Shown here: one piece after another, positions 32,199 through 42,100 of the stretch
How positions within the stretch are numbered: the stretch's first letter is position 1
Layout of the letters: the number at the start of each line of letters is the position of its first letter
Source: Metellina segmentata
Lineage: Eukaryota; Arthropoda; Arachnida; Araneae; Tetragnathidae
Reading direction: 5' to 3'
Assembly (NCBI GenBank): GCA_947359465.1
Contig: OX375879.1
Location: forward strand, 16,330,298 to 16,394,297
Length of the DNA stretch: 64,000 nucleotides
Notes under the pieces: generated by a model
Told to the model about the DNA's origin: nothing
Databases searched by the model: none
What the model saw: the letters and a program-made list of their open reading frames with translations, nothing else
Translations under genes and position numbers: made by a program

Positions 32199-32299
32199 CC
32201 CAGGTGTAGAATTATATTCAGTTTTCTGCAACACAATTCCAAGAAATTGCAATGGTTCTGCAGACATTGTGTCTGAAATTTGAAAACTGCAGTCCAACA
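32199..32299 (+). repeat. Dispersed repeat D (about 100 bp)
   Basis: It shares GAATTATATTCAGT(T/G)TTCTGCAAC, AATTGCAAT(G/T)GTTCTGC and TTGAAAACTGCAGTC with 58983-59080. I do not recognise the family. Confidence 0.75.
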
Positions 32300-32682
32300 A
32301 AATATCGACGCCAAACACAATTATCGGCTCAATATGTATTACATATTTGTAATAAAACGTCAAAATTAATTCACTTACTTTATTTGAAACCGAGGCAAGC
32401 TTTCAGAATTTGCAATTCTATCGATCACTTTTGAAGTTATATATTTTATCATTGACATAGAAGATGTGTTATTTATAAAGTGTGTCTGGTTATTTGGGAG
32501 GTTGTTCCGTAGCTAGAAAAGGAAAAAATATGTTTCAAGGAGCGAGCTTTGCACTGCAAAACATCGTAAGATTGACAAAAAATCGGCCAAAATTTTGATA
32601 AAATTAAGGAAAAAATGTTCTGCAAAGACTTTGTTTGTTCTGCGACGTACGTCGCAGTATTAAGCACTTTCTGCTCCCGGGA
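32300..32682. other. No recognised feature
   Basis: Nothing identified. Confidence 0.4.
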
Positions 32683-32840
32683 ATGTATGTCCTATGTCTA
32701 TTTGATATTGTATGTAATGTGTCTATTACTTGATATTGTATGTCCTGTGTTTATTACTTGATATTGTATGTATTTTGTCTCTAGTGCAGCATGGTCAAAT
32801 ATAGCCCTTGTGCTATAAAACCCCCAAAACAAAAACAAAT
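32683..32840 (+). repeat. SINE family C tail with amplified motif
   Basis: The motif TACTTGATATTGTATGTCC occurs three times in about 80 bp. It is followed by the standard tail GCAGCATGGTCAAATATAGCC, CTTGTGCTATAAAACCCCC. The head is missing. Confidence 0.8.
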
Positions 32841-33031
32841 TGATACGTCAGTCCACGTGAAGTACTCTTCTGAGATCTTACAACAGTGACTCTGTCCACT
32901 TGCTAGATTATTTCTTTAGAAATTTTCTATGTGTACGATCAGATTAAAACTTCCTCACACATACCATAGCCTAACTGTTTGACTTACACTGCATGAATTT
33001 CATCCAACTCATTATTTTCACTATTTTGCAG

Positions 33032-33193
33032 TTGTTATGCAGTTCTACGAGATCCAACTGTTCGACGAGTTTGTGCTACGGGGCAACATGGCCATCCTGC
33101 ACTGTCCCATTCCAAGCTACGTCAGCGATTATGTCAAAGTCACGTCATGGGAGAGAATGGACGGTTTCCTTATCAGCCCAAACATTGTGAGCG
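33032..33193 (+). CDS. Dscam-like exon: first half of an Ig domain (Ig2)
   Basis: The exon encodes part of a large cell-surface homophilic adhesion protein of the Dscam family (neuronal wiring and, in arthropods, immune diversity). The acceptor is CTATTTTGCAG (ending 33031) and the donor GCG|GTGAGT (33194), giving 162 bp in phase 1-1. The product runs VVMQFYEIQLFDEFVLRGN, MAILHCPIPSYVSDYVKV, TSWERMDGFLISPN. The signatures VV.Q.YE, D.FVLRGN, LHCPIPS and VTSW match the first half of Dscam Ig2, with the first Ig cysteine (C of LHC) and the conserved tryptophan. Upstream Ig1 and signal-peptide exons were not found here. Which Dscam paralogue this is cannot be decided from one exon. Confidence 0.85.
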
Positions 33194-33194
33194 G

Positions 33195-34196
33195 TGAGTA
33201 CGGCAGCTGTTTTCGTTGAAGCTTGAGCTGATTGTAATTATGGCACTGTAATTCATGACCTAACCCGAAGCCCAGGTGATGTATGAATCCGAAACGATAC
33301 ATATGCATGTTCACGGACCATCCTTCTTTATCCGAGCTTCATTTACGGTACCTGTATCACCTTCGGAGGCGATTTTTGAAATTATCATGGCACTTGTATT
33401 ATTTTATAGTTTGTTATTGATTTCTTCTAGAAAAAGTATTTAATGGCAGAAAATAGTTTTTCAAAAATTTATTTCTAGCCAAAATAGAGTAAAATATAAC
33501 AAAAAATGCCATTTACGTAAAACGTCATATTCTAAAAAATAATTAACATTTTCCTGTGTATGAAGTGAATTATCTTTTAAAAGCATTGATTTTCATGTAT
33601 TGAATTACAATAATTACTGTTATATGAGTATTCAAGTGAACTGGGCTTTTACATCAGTCATCACTAGAAAAGACACGAAACAAGAGCAAAATGCAAAAAA
33701 AATATTAAGGTTTGAATTCTGCTCAGTTTTTAATGCATATTTCTTAATAGTTATATTTCAAACCTTGATTTATACTCTTCAGAGCATGTATAACAAATTC
33801 GAATGAATTTAATGGATGCATTCTGAGATTGTATTTTGCGAAGAGTAACGCTAAGCGAAAATTGCATTTCGGGAAAAATCTTAAAACAATACAAAACCCT
33901 ACATGTCAAATATTTATGTCAATACTATTTTTAAATTTTTATTTCTCCAGTTGTAAGGGTTGCCAAAGATCCGAAATGATTAGAAGAGCTAAAAAATTTT
34001 AGTACATGAAATTTATGATACTTGGGTGAAATTGGCGTTTTAAAAAGTTAGACAAGGGCAAATACCTTAAAGCGAATTTAATACCACTATACAGTGGGCA
34101 TTCAAATTTTGCATCAGTTGCTGTCTTCTCATCAAATAGCGCTTAAACTGCATCAATTCAAATAACTTCCAATTATGACACCTAACTTTGAACGAG
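33195..34196. other. Dscam intron, no recognised repeat except diverged block
   Basis: 33420-33900 resembles 8930-9400 (shared AACGTCATATT, GTCATCACTA, GAGCAAAATG, TTGATTTATA). No other feature is recognised. Confidence 0.45.
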
Positions 34197-34418
34197 GCCG
34201 TCAGTGGGTATGCCCACTGTGCTAGCAACCTTCGATTTGTAGGCGTCGCAGGTTCGATACCTGCCAGGAGCATTCCTCCCTGGTTGTATTCTCTCCTTCA
34301 ATGTGTGTGTGAGTCAATTACTTAGCATTGCATGTCTTGTGTCAATTACTTGGTATTGCGTCTGACGCAGTATGGTCAAATAGAGCCTTTGCGCCATACA
34401 ACCCCAAAACCAAACTTC
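34197..34418 (+). repeat. SINE family C, full copy (in Dscam intron)
   Basis: GGCCGTCAGTGGGTATGCCC, CTGTGCTAGCAACCTTCG, GGTTCGATACCTG, CATTCCTCCCTGGTTGTATT, then CTTGGTATTGCGTCTGACGC, GTCAAATAGAGCCTTTGCGC and CATACAACCCCAAAACC. Confidence 0.88.
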
Positions 34419-34844
34419 GAATCGATTGAAATTTAACTTTGATCCAGAAGCTTCTGGATTATGGGTAGAAAATTGGGTTCATAAAATGTTAAATTAGCTT
34501 CTCAGACGATGTTATTAATTATCTCGAAATAATCTTTCTGACACGCTGAAATTTTTCATTACATTTCTACTAACCCTCCAAGATATCTCGTCCATTATAT
34601 GATCAATTTGCTACGAGTTCTCGTCGAGGCAAAACTGCCCTCAAAGAGAAATAAAGATGCTAGTAGAAAACACAAATTGTCTCTTGCCTAGATCTGACGA
34701 CAGTTTGGAACAGGTCTTTCCATCATAGGCTGGCTCAGATAAGGTGGTTTTCAAGGCGAAGATAAATCACCAAAAGGGTCCCTGAAACACTTATTTTTTA
34801 AATAAATTTTTACGATGCAATATTAATTACTAGTTATTGCTTGG
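34419..34844. other. No recognised feature (Dscam intron)
   Basis: Nothing identified. Confidence 0.4.
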
Positions 34845-35317
34845 CTAGCACTGCGTTGCCCGTGACAGTTCTTTTCGTGGGATCACTGCTCGCTAACCCC
34901 AGTTGATTGTTAAGCATTCCCATTTAGTTTGCTTCGCAAACGAACTCCACATTCAACGGCGTGATGACCTCGAAGTGGCTATTATCAACAACGCAAATCA
35001 AAACACGCTAAAATCGGAAAACTTGGAATGGTTCCAAAGGCATTAGGACGAAAAACGTTTGTGACGTCAGCGGTGGAAAATCACAAATTCAACTCCTTCT
35101 TCATTCGAGGTAGCTAAGGACAAAAGGTGGGAAAATTAACAAATTAATTAAAAAAATTTCTAGATAAAATTTTCAAATTTAGGCGCTTCACAAAACTTGC
35201 AAAATATTTGGACTACCTTAGTGCAAAATTTCATTATAGTAAGTGCTACAAAGATTCGTCAGTACACTGCGTACAGAGAGGCAGACAGAGAAGCACTTCC
35301 TTTTAACATAATAGAGA
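34845..35317 (-). mobile_element. Helitron H1, minus orientation (in Dscam intron)
   Basis: On the minus strand it begins TCTCTATTATGTTAAAAGGA and ends GGGCAACGCAGTGCTAG at 34845 (473 bp). The interior shares GACTACCTTAGTGCAAAATTTC-type sequence and CTAGATAAAATTTTCAAATT with the other H1 copies. The base after CTAG is C rather than T, so the 3' boundary is slightly less certain. Confidence 0.75.
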
Positions 35318-35636
35318 TGAAATGAACTTTTGAAAAGATTAAAAATAAAACGTTAATATACATCAAACGACTCAAAGGACATGTGATCATGCGAACATTC
35401 CAACTCTTACAGAGGAACTAAAATATCGAGAGGTTTCGCTCTTAGCGAATGGTATCAAATGAAATTGCTATGCAATTGGAAAATCCGTCCTTTCGCATGT
35501 GAATAAGGAGTTGTCTTCGCATCAAATTGATGGTATTTTAAAAAAACTTTAATTTCACTATCAAACATAAACTTTAACATAAACATAATTTTTAAACATA
35601 AACTTTATTTCCACTATCAACACTCCTATACGTCCT
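35318..35636. other. No recognised feature (Dscam intron)
   Basis: Nothing identified except a local duplication of AAACATAAACTTTA. Confidence 0.4.
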
Positions 35637-35762
35637 GTGGCCGCGGTAGCCTGAAGGATTGCGAGTTCGAAACTAGGTCCAATTATAAACCGTCGTGTGC
35701 ATGGGGCTGGTGCACGTTAAATCTGTTGTGAATTTAAAGACTATTGAAAGTGGAGTGTATGA
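35637..35762 (+). repeat. SINE family A, head and first body part with deletion
   Basis: GTGGCCGCGGTAGCC passes directly to GAAGGATTGCGAGTTCG (a deletion in the head), then GTGCATGGGGCTGGTGCACG and TTAAATCTGTTGTG. It is truncated after GAAAGTGGAGTG. Confidence 0.8.
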
Positions 35763-35884
35763 GCAATTTTTAGCGTACTTCTGCTCACACGTACAAACGC
35801 CATTTTTTGTTGTCTGGGTCAGAATACCTTGATCCACGAACACCTACTTCCTTCTTTAAAAATTCCTTTCAATTCTCTTTAGTT

Positions 35885-36449
35885 CAGGGCTCGAAATACC
35901 CGGGTGCACAGGTGCACTGTGCACCTAAAAATAAAATTGTGCACCGCATTTTTCGCGTGCACCTATCGTTAAAAAAAGCGGGGAAACATATTTTATGTTA
36001 TTTTGATGTCTGAACAAAATATTAGTATCGACCTCTCTCGCTTTAAAGGAACGTAATTAAAATTCCTAAATACACAGAATGCGAAAACTTTAATCCAGAA
36101 AATGCTATGTTGCAATGAAGGCAAAAATACAAAAAGAAGGATGGACACTAAACCTTATGGGTGCAGATCTGCTAAAAACGTAGACGATTCTGATTGCCCA
36201 CCATTGTCTGATGATGACTGAATACTTGTAAGTAATAATTTCGTAGATAACAAAAATGTTTAAATATTTTTATTTACTATCTACTTGTAACATATCCAAA
36301 TATGCCCAACTAATAAAGTAGTTTATATTACATGAATGCTCTTATGTTACGTTTTTTTAAATGTGCACCTAAAATGTAATTTGTGCACCTAATTTAAAAA
36401 CGTAGGTGCACAAGGTGCACCTGTATTAAAAAATCTATTCCGAGGCCTG
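35885..36449. mobile_element. hAT element, 565 bp, with perfect 8-bp target duplication (Dscam intron)
   Basis: The ends are CAGGGCTCGAAATACCCGGG and ATTCCGAGGCCTG. CTTTAGTT flanks it exactly at 35877-35884 and 36450-36457. Its ends and the GTGCAC-rich subterminal blocks match the 153-bp MITE at 21250-21402, which appears to be a deletion derivative of this type. The interior has a short frame fragment ending in DSDCPPLSDDD, perhaps part of a former protein. Confidence 0.92.
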
Positions 36450-36516
36450 CTTTAGTTAAATTGTGTACATATATGTTTGAATCCCAGAGCAGTTGCGTAA
36501 ACCTATCTGATTCCAG

Positions 36517-36663
36517 GGAAGTACGGCATGCTCGATAACGGAGATCTGTACATAAAAGACACGACAGAACACGACAGCACGTACAACTTCCGATGCCACG
36601 TGGAGAATGAGGTCACCAAGGAGAAAAGGAACAGCAGAAATTATGCCAGAGTCATTGTTACAG
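36517..36663 (+). CDS. Dscam-like exon: second half of Ig2
   Basis: The acceptor is TCTGATTCCAG (ending 36516) and the donor ACAG|GTACGG (36664), giving 147 bp in phase 1-1, compatible with the exon at 33032-33193. The product runs KYGMLDNGDLYIKDTTEHDS, TYNFRCHVENEVTKEKRN, SRNYARVIVT. The pattern GKY..L.NGDL.I.D....D....Y.CR..N..T.E matches the second half of Dscam Ig2, with the second Ig cysteine in FRC and the tyrosine two residues before F. Splitting Ig2 over two exons at this position agrees with arthropod Dscam genes. Only one version of this exon was seen, so there is no sign of a cluster of alternatives here. Confidence 0.85.
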
Positions 36664-36791
36664 GTACGGACTTTACACTCATCCACTTGTTTTATATAGC
36701 AATGCAATGGGTACTCATGAGTAAATGCATATAGAGAAATTGCACGCTTTCTTTCAACATTCTATTTATTTTCGCTCGAATCGTTCATTTG
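36664..36791. other. Dscam intron 2 start
   Basis: Donor GTACGG, then unrecognised sequence. The 10.9-kb intron runs from here to 47560. Confidence 0.6.
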
Positions 36792-36853
36792 AGGATCCAT
36801 CCCAGACCGTCGCCAATTAGCTCTATTGCAATGTCATTTAAGTACCTACCTAT
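36792..36853 (+). repeat. SINE family A tail
   Basis: GAGGATCCATCCCAGACCGTCGCC through TTGCAATGTCATTTAAGTACC and TACC. Confidence 0.75.
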
Positions 36854-37199
36854 ATATTAACGCTGTTCGTTTCTCGATCCAATTCCCCGGCAGACTCATT
36901 AATTAAGCGATATTGTATCCCTTTCTCAGAAGTTTGGGAACCAACCTCTAAAATTATGAGTGTTTAGTTTTGACGCGATCTGCTTGTTTCTCGCATATTT
37001 CATGCGCTTCTGCCTTTGATCGCCACGAAGCGTTTCACCTTGCGTTCGGTGTCCACAGTTCATGTCCAAAATGTCGTTAAATTACGACTCAATAAATCAG
37101 ATTTTGCACGTCTTACTTATAAGACCCACGATTCTTTCGTTTTAATATATCTGTGGAAATAGATTTGATAAAATTAAATAACTATGCCTGAGAGTATAC

Positions 37200-37770
37200 C
37201 ACCCTTATGAAAAAAGTTTTATAGAATTAAATAAAAGAAATTATATAAAATGTACTATCTTGAATAATGTCTCGTTTTTCTCTATAAGCTATAAAGTAAC
37301 ATCTAGAAAGTTTATAATTCTATAGAAAAAATGTCCGTAAAAACCTTAAGAATTCCATAAGTATATCTCTAGACACCTCTATAGAATGCTACAAGAAACC
37401 TCTAGAATAATATAATAATGTCTAGAAACCTGTATTGAATTCTGGAAGAATGTCGAGAAACCTCTAACCAATTTTTCAAGAATGTCTAGAAACATCTATA
37501 TAATTCTATAGAATGTCTGTAAAAACCTTAAGAATTCCATAAGTATGTCTCTAGACACCTCTAGAGAGAATATCTGTAGAAACCTCAATAGAATTTCCTA
37601 GAAACTCCGTTATTTTCATGACTTATTTTCTTCTGTATAGAATTCTAAAGAAATACCACCTCTATGGAATGAGACTTTGTTTTCTCTATAGAAATTTATA
37701 ATTGTGTAAAATTATTATCTATAGAAGTAAAATTTTGTTTTCTAGAAATCTGAATAGGATGTTTTTCGTA
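37200..37770. repeat. Degenerate tandem repeat with TCTAGAAACCTCTATAGAAT units
   Basis: Units of about 32-40 bp built from ATGTCTAGAAACC, TCTATAGAATT and CTAGAAGAATG recur more than ten times with many changes. AATTCCATAAGTAT(A/G)TCTCTAGACACC is present twice, near 37350 and 37530. It lies in the Dscam intron and is non-coding. Confidence 0.8.
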
Positions 37771-38184
37771 TAAGCACCCCCTAGAAACATCGCACTTATT
37801 GGAAAACATGAAACACCTAGATATACACAAATTTCACATATTAGAGGGGGAAAGCCCAAATTATGCATTACCATGACTTGGTTTTTTATAATTATTTATA
37901 ATAATTATAAATAACAGAAATAATACTTATAAATACACAATAATAATTATAAATAATAAATGTACAAAATTATTTATAATAAATGTGTACATCTGGAAGC
38001 CCGTTTTCTGTAACCTTCCTTGCCGAGGCACTCTAATCATTTCTTTTCCCAAACTCTCGGGATACGCTAAAGATATTTTCTGCTTTCATCATATACTCTG
38101 TAATACCTGTTTTCAATCTCTAAATAATACTTTATCTACTATTTATTTTTCTCGCAATATTTTTAATTTATCATTGTTTTCTGT
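37771..38184. other. No recognised feature; TTATAAATAATTATAA block
   Basis: 37875-37985 is low-complexity ATAATTATAAAT repeats. Nothing else is recognised. Confidence 0.5.
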
Positions 38185-38242
38185 TCGACGCAGCTTGGCC
38201 AAATGCGACCCTTGCGCCATAAAACCCCAAACCAAGCCACCT
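38185..38242 (+). repeat. SINE family C tail
   Basis: TCGACGCAGCTTGGCCAAATG, GACCCTTGCGCCATAAAACC, CCAAACCAAG. Confidence 0.8.
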
Positions 38243-38363
38243 TCCTTCCCACGTTCCATAACCACCCTAAGTAAAAAGGGTGTAGACGTCCCCTGCTAAT
38301 TAATACTATCGAATTGTGGCATAATGGGTGTTCGGGAAAGGACTAAGATAACCGGTTGAATCT

Positions 38364-38573
38364 GGGGGCCACGGTAGCCTAGTTGGAAAAGGAAGCAACC
38401 GGAAGGTTTCGGGTTCGAAACTAGGTCCGGCAAAAAGCCGTCGTGTAAATGGGTATTGGTGCATGTTCAATCTGTTGTAGCCTCAAATATCCTCACGTAT
38501 GCGTGATGTGAAAGTTCAGAGAGTGGGATGCCAACTCAGGTGCTGTTCGCGTCATCTGACCGTGGTTCGAAAA
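38364..38573 (+). repeat. SINE family A, 3'-truncated
   Basis: GGGGGCCACGGTAGCCTAGTTGG, GGGTTCGAAACTAGG, GTGATGTGAAAGTTCAGAGAG, ending at GCGTCATCTGACCGTGGTTC. Confidence 0.85.
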
Positions 38574-38679
38574 GTAAAATTTTGTAAATTTTCTTTAGAA
38601 AATCTACTTTATTAGAGCAAAAATCGATTTGGATCGATTTTGGTGAACTTGACGCTACACTGAGTCATAAAATACGAAG

Positions 38680-38985
38680 CAGGTAGGTATTTAACGTCAC
38701 ACTGAAGTAATACAACGGGCAATTGGTGACGGTCCGGGATCACACCCGTAGGGAAAGAGGCGAGGACAACCCCTCGTCATTTTGAACCATGGTCAAATGA
38801 CGAGAACACCAAAACTAGCATGAAACTCTCCGAACTTCCAAACTACGCCAACGTAAGGACATTGTAGGCTACGACAGATTTAACGAGCACCACATACATT
38901 ACGTTTTTTGTCTGGACTATGTTTCGAAGATGCGATCTTCAGGTTGCTAATCAGTTGTTCTTCCAACTGGGATACCCCTCCCTTC
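38680..38985 (-). repeat. SINE family A, full copy
   Basis: The tail is at the left (GCAGGTAGGTATTTAACGTC), the body is GGTGACGGTCCGGGATCAC, GGTCAAATGACGAG, ACGCCAACGTAAGGACATT, and the head is at the right (CTTCAGGTTGCTAATCAGTT, CCAACTGGGATACC). Confidence 0.88.
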
Positions 38986-39020
38986 TAAAATAAAAATATA
39001 AATTTATCCTAACTTTTATA

Positions 39021-39649
39021 TTTTGTTGGATCCCATCTCATGTTGGGATATCAGGAAATGAAATAGTTGACAAAGCCGCCAAATCAGCCGTAAATAAAAT
39101 TATCATACCATCCCTTATTGTGACTTAAAATCTAGTATTTACAAATTTTTAGAAGAGAAATGGCAGAGCGAATGGAATGAACAAACGGAGAACAAACTTC
39201 ACTTTATTAAACCAAATATAACTCAATGGAAATCACTCCCCTTACGATGACAGAATGTAATACTAACACGTCTCTGTATTGGACATACTCGAATCACACA
39301 TAGACAACTCCTCCTCGGAGAAGATAATCCAATTTGCAATTACTGCATTTCCCACTAACTGTAAAACACATTTTAATAGAATGCTCTCATTTTAATAGTC
39401 AACGACTTAAACATTTCAATTCCTATACCTTAACTTTAGAAGAATTGGTCGGAGAGAATCCTCATCCAAACATTTTTAGCTTTTTACATGACATTGGTTC
39501 CATTCATCACATATAATTTTATATAAAATTCATTTTTATGAAGTAATTCAATTCATTTTATTATTAAATTTTCTATCTGATTTCTTATCTTGAGTTTGGC
39601 ATAATATGTCCCTGGAGGACTCAATGCCACAAAACGAAATCCAATCCAA
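39021..39649 (+). mobile_element. LINE (Jockey-like), 5'-truncated in RNase H, with 14-bp target duplication
   Basis: TCCTAACTTTTATA is repeated exactly on both sides (39007-39020 and 39650-39663). The insert starts inside the RNase H coding region and ends in a (CCAAT)n-type tail. Premature truncation at the 5' end and a long target duplication are typical of target-primed reverse transcription. Confidence 0.9.
39028..39516 (+). pseudogene. LINE RNase H and C-terminal zinc-knuckle remnant
   Basis: It starts WIPSHVGISGNEIVDKAAKS, the diagnostic end of the RNase H domain in Jockey-type elements. After frame breaks it continues with RIGHTRITHRQLLLG-like sequence, NPICNYC-, then LTVKHILIECSHFNSQRLKH, the C..C...H....C cluster that follows RNase H. 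Several frameshifts and stops make it non-functional. Confidence 0.85.
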
Positions 39650-39663
39650 TCCTAACTTTTATA

Positions 39664-39714
39664 AATAACCCACTGTGCTGCTCCAGTGCGACGTTAATTA
39701 ACTACCATACCTAT
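39664..39714 (+). repeat. SINE family A tail
   Basis: AACCCACTGTGCTGCTCCAG, TGCGACGTTAATTAACTACC. The LINE inserted immediately upstream of it. Confidence 0.75.
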
Positions 39715-40513
39715 TTTTTGTAAGAGTGGAAATAGTTATACATATATGAGTTATTATAACGATTTATCTAGGAACAGCATTAGAAAAACTTACCTTTTCA
39801 AGTAGAAGATAGATTAGAGGAATGAAATTGGGGGATTGCTATAAATACTTGTATCTTCGGAATGGCTTGAAAAATCTCCGTCCTAAACAATTTTTAGACC
39901 CAAAGTATATAACTTTAGAGCATAAATTCTCGGTCATCATTATTCTTATATTTGTGTTTGGTGAGTATCCTCCCTTCATATTCATAAGAATCGCAGAGCA
40001 GCAAGCGGTATTAGAATAATGGATGCGATTTTCTTCGAGATTGCGCCTCATCGCAAACTCAGTTTTACCTAATGGTGTTTCTGAAGGGGCTTGAGAGTCT
40101 CTCCTCCTCAAATCACCCCACATCTGCTCTGATGGAGCGTACGTTAGTCGGGAGTGTAGCTTTTCCAGAAATCTCGGGATCGTGATCGATTACGATTCAT
40201 AAAAATCATGCAGCCCGTGTGAAGGGAAGGATAACTTATATCTAAACCAGTTCAGGGTGTAGATTAAATTACCCTGACTGGGAGATAGAAACTGTTACGA
40301 ATAAAGTATGAATATATTTTTAAAATTTATTATTTACTAAAAAAAATATTCTTTTCTATGTTTTACCTAACGACATTTATGTATTTAAAAGTTGGTTTAT
40401 TTTAAATTTATTTATAAAATTCAATGATATATATTTTAATAATAAACAAAAATTACGATGAACTACTAAACTAAAATAGATTTTTAAACCTTTCATAGCC
40501 TTTTCCATTGTAA
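39715..40513. other. No recognised feature (Dscam intron)
   Basis: Overlapping frames of 60-95 codons on both strands at 39822-40123 show no known motif. Confidence 0.4.
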
Positions 40514-40735
40514 TCTACCTCATGTCTAAGTGGTTACAACCACTGCGCTAGCAACCTTCGTGTTGTAGGCGAGGCAGGTTCGATTCCTGTCAGATGCATT
40601 TCTCTCTTCCGGGTCAGTAAAAACTTTCATGTCTGTATGTTTTCTTCTTAATATTGCATGTGTGTGTGTCACATCATGACCCAATATGGCTCTTGCGTCA
40701 TAAAACCCTAAAAGCAACCACTCATACTAATCTTC
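40514..40735 (+). repeat. SINE family C, full copy
   Basis: CTACCTCATGTCTAAGTGG, CCACTGCGCTAGCAACCTTCG, GGTTCGATTCCTGTCAGATG, CTTAATATTGCATGTGTG, GCTCTTGCGTCATAAAACCC. Confidence 0.88.
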
Positions 40736-40751
40736 ATTCTTAATTTCTCCT

Positions 40752-40792
40752 TAGCTCTAGTACGACGTTAACTAAATTTACCATTACCTTAT
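40752..40792 (+). repeat. SINE family A tail
   Basis: TAGCTCTAGTACGACGTTAAC, TAAATTTACCATTACC. Confidence 0.75.
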
Positions 40793-40834
40793 TTAACATA
40801 CACCAGCAGCTTAACTACTGTACGTAAAGACAGT

Positions 40835-41237
40835 GTAACGTCGTGAGACAAATTCAAGTGGCGAGTGTATATTAGGCATTTAAAAAACAGCTTCAAAACA
40901 TACAGAAAATTTATTTAGATATCTAAAATATACAGAGTTTACAAATTATATCAACTTCAAGGCTAAATGAGTTAAAAGACAAAGTGGTTTCGGTCCCGCG
41001 GTTTCTTCGGAAAGGGACCAGTTCTGCGTCCGTTCCATGTCCAAAAGTTCACCTGTTCTTTCTTGTCGAGGGGATTGAACTCAGCGTAACCTCTTCCCGT
41101 ACCTTGTGAACGACAGATCAAAAACGGGGGACTACGAGACATTTCTTTATCCCTTTCCGATCATGAACTCGCCAGCACCTCCCCTCATCCACGGATAATT
41201 CAAGTAAGAGAAGAATTTTCGAAGGGGAACCACGACA
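40835..41237 (-). mobile_element. Possible solo LTR
   Basis: On the minus strand the segment starts TGTCGTGGTTCCCC, carries AATAAA (complement of TTTATT at 40910-40915) about 80 bp before its end, and ends CTCACGACGTTACA. It is GC-richer than its surroundings. TG...CA ends plus a poly(A) signal suggest an LTR, but I see no target duplication, so it may be something else. Confidence 0.35.
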
Positions 41238-41569
41238 ATACAAGTTATGGAAGATAGAAATAGGCATTTCGTGAAATAGTCATGCGTCATAGATTCATGA
41301 GCCACCACAACAGAATCACTAAAAAAGCTTATAGTACTGCAGGGGGGGGGAGGAAACGCATAACAAAACAGGGGACAGTAGGTCCCTGCCTTATGCCTCG
41401 TTTCTTAAAAGCTAAAGAAATTGATCAGACCTCCAGAACAAAATAGAGATCATAGTGCATCACTCTTAAGCTGGAAATGCTGTAGGAATTTACAGATTAC
41501 ACAATAATTCGTGGTTGACGTTGAAACAGTTATCGTAATACTTACATCTTTGTAATTAGAATGGTATTT
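41238..41569. other. No recognised feature
   Basis: Contains a G10 run near 41342. Nothing else is recognised. Confidence 0.4.
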
Positions 41570-42100
41570 GGAATATTTAACTAACGTCACACACACTGGA
41601 GCAACACAACGAGCTATTGGCCACGGTCCGGAATCAACCCCCGAAGGGAAAAATCCGAGGACAACACTGCCGACCAACCCGGTATAGTGGTTAAGGTGTT
41701 AGCCTCTAGAGCGGAAGGTTCCTGGTTCGAATCCAGGTGCGGTCTTGGATGTTTGTAACCTATGGTGTAGAGGCTGCTGGTGCACCTTAAATCTGTCGTG
41801 TCCGAAAGTCCTCATGTTGGGTTGGCGTGGAAGTTTGGAGAGTGGTATGCCAGCTCAGGTGTTGCCTCGTCATCTGATCGTGGTTCAAAATTACGGGTGT
41901 TGTCCTTGAATTTTTCCCTTAAGGGATTGATCCCGGATCGTCGTCAATAGCCCGTTTTGTCGCTCTAATACGACGTTACCTAAAAATTACCTTACCTTAC
42001 CGAGGACAACACCACGTCATTTTGAACCACTATCAAATGACGAGACAACTCCTGAACTGGTACCCCACTCTCCAAACTACCATACCACACCAAGTAACTA
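41570..42100 (-). repeat. SINE family A split by a head-B SINE
   Basis: The 3' part (GGAATATTTAACTAACGTC to CCGAGGACAACAC) is at 41570-41667. The rest (CACGTCATTTTGAACCAC to ATACCACACCAAG) follows 42012. The insertion at 41668-41999 duplicated CCGAGGACAACAC (41655-41667 and 42000-42012). Confidence 0.9.
41668..41999 (+). repeat. SINE with head B, complete, 332 bp, 13-bp target duplication
   Basis: The head is CCGACCAACCCGGTATAGTGG, TTAAGGTGTTAGCCTCTAG, and a perfect B box GGTTCGAATCC. The family A body follows: GGCGTGGAAGTTTGGAGAGTG, TGCCAGCTCAGGTGTTGCC, CGTCGTCAATAGCCCG. The tail is AAAATTACCTTACCTTA. It lies between exact 13-bp repeats, so both ends are defined. It is the best reference copy for the head-B type. 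Confidence 0.95.
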
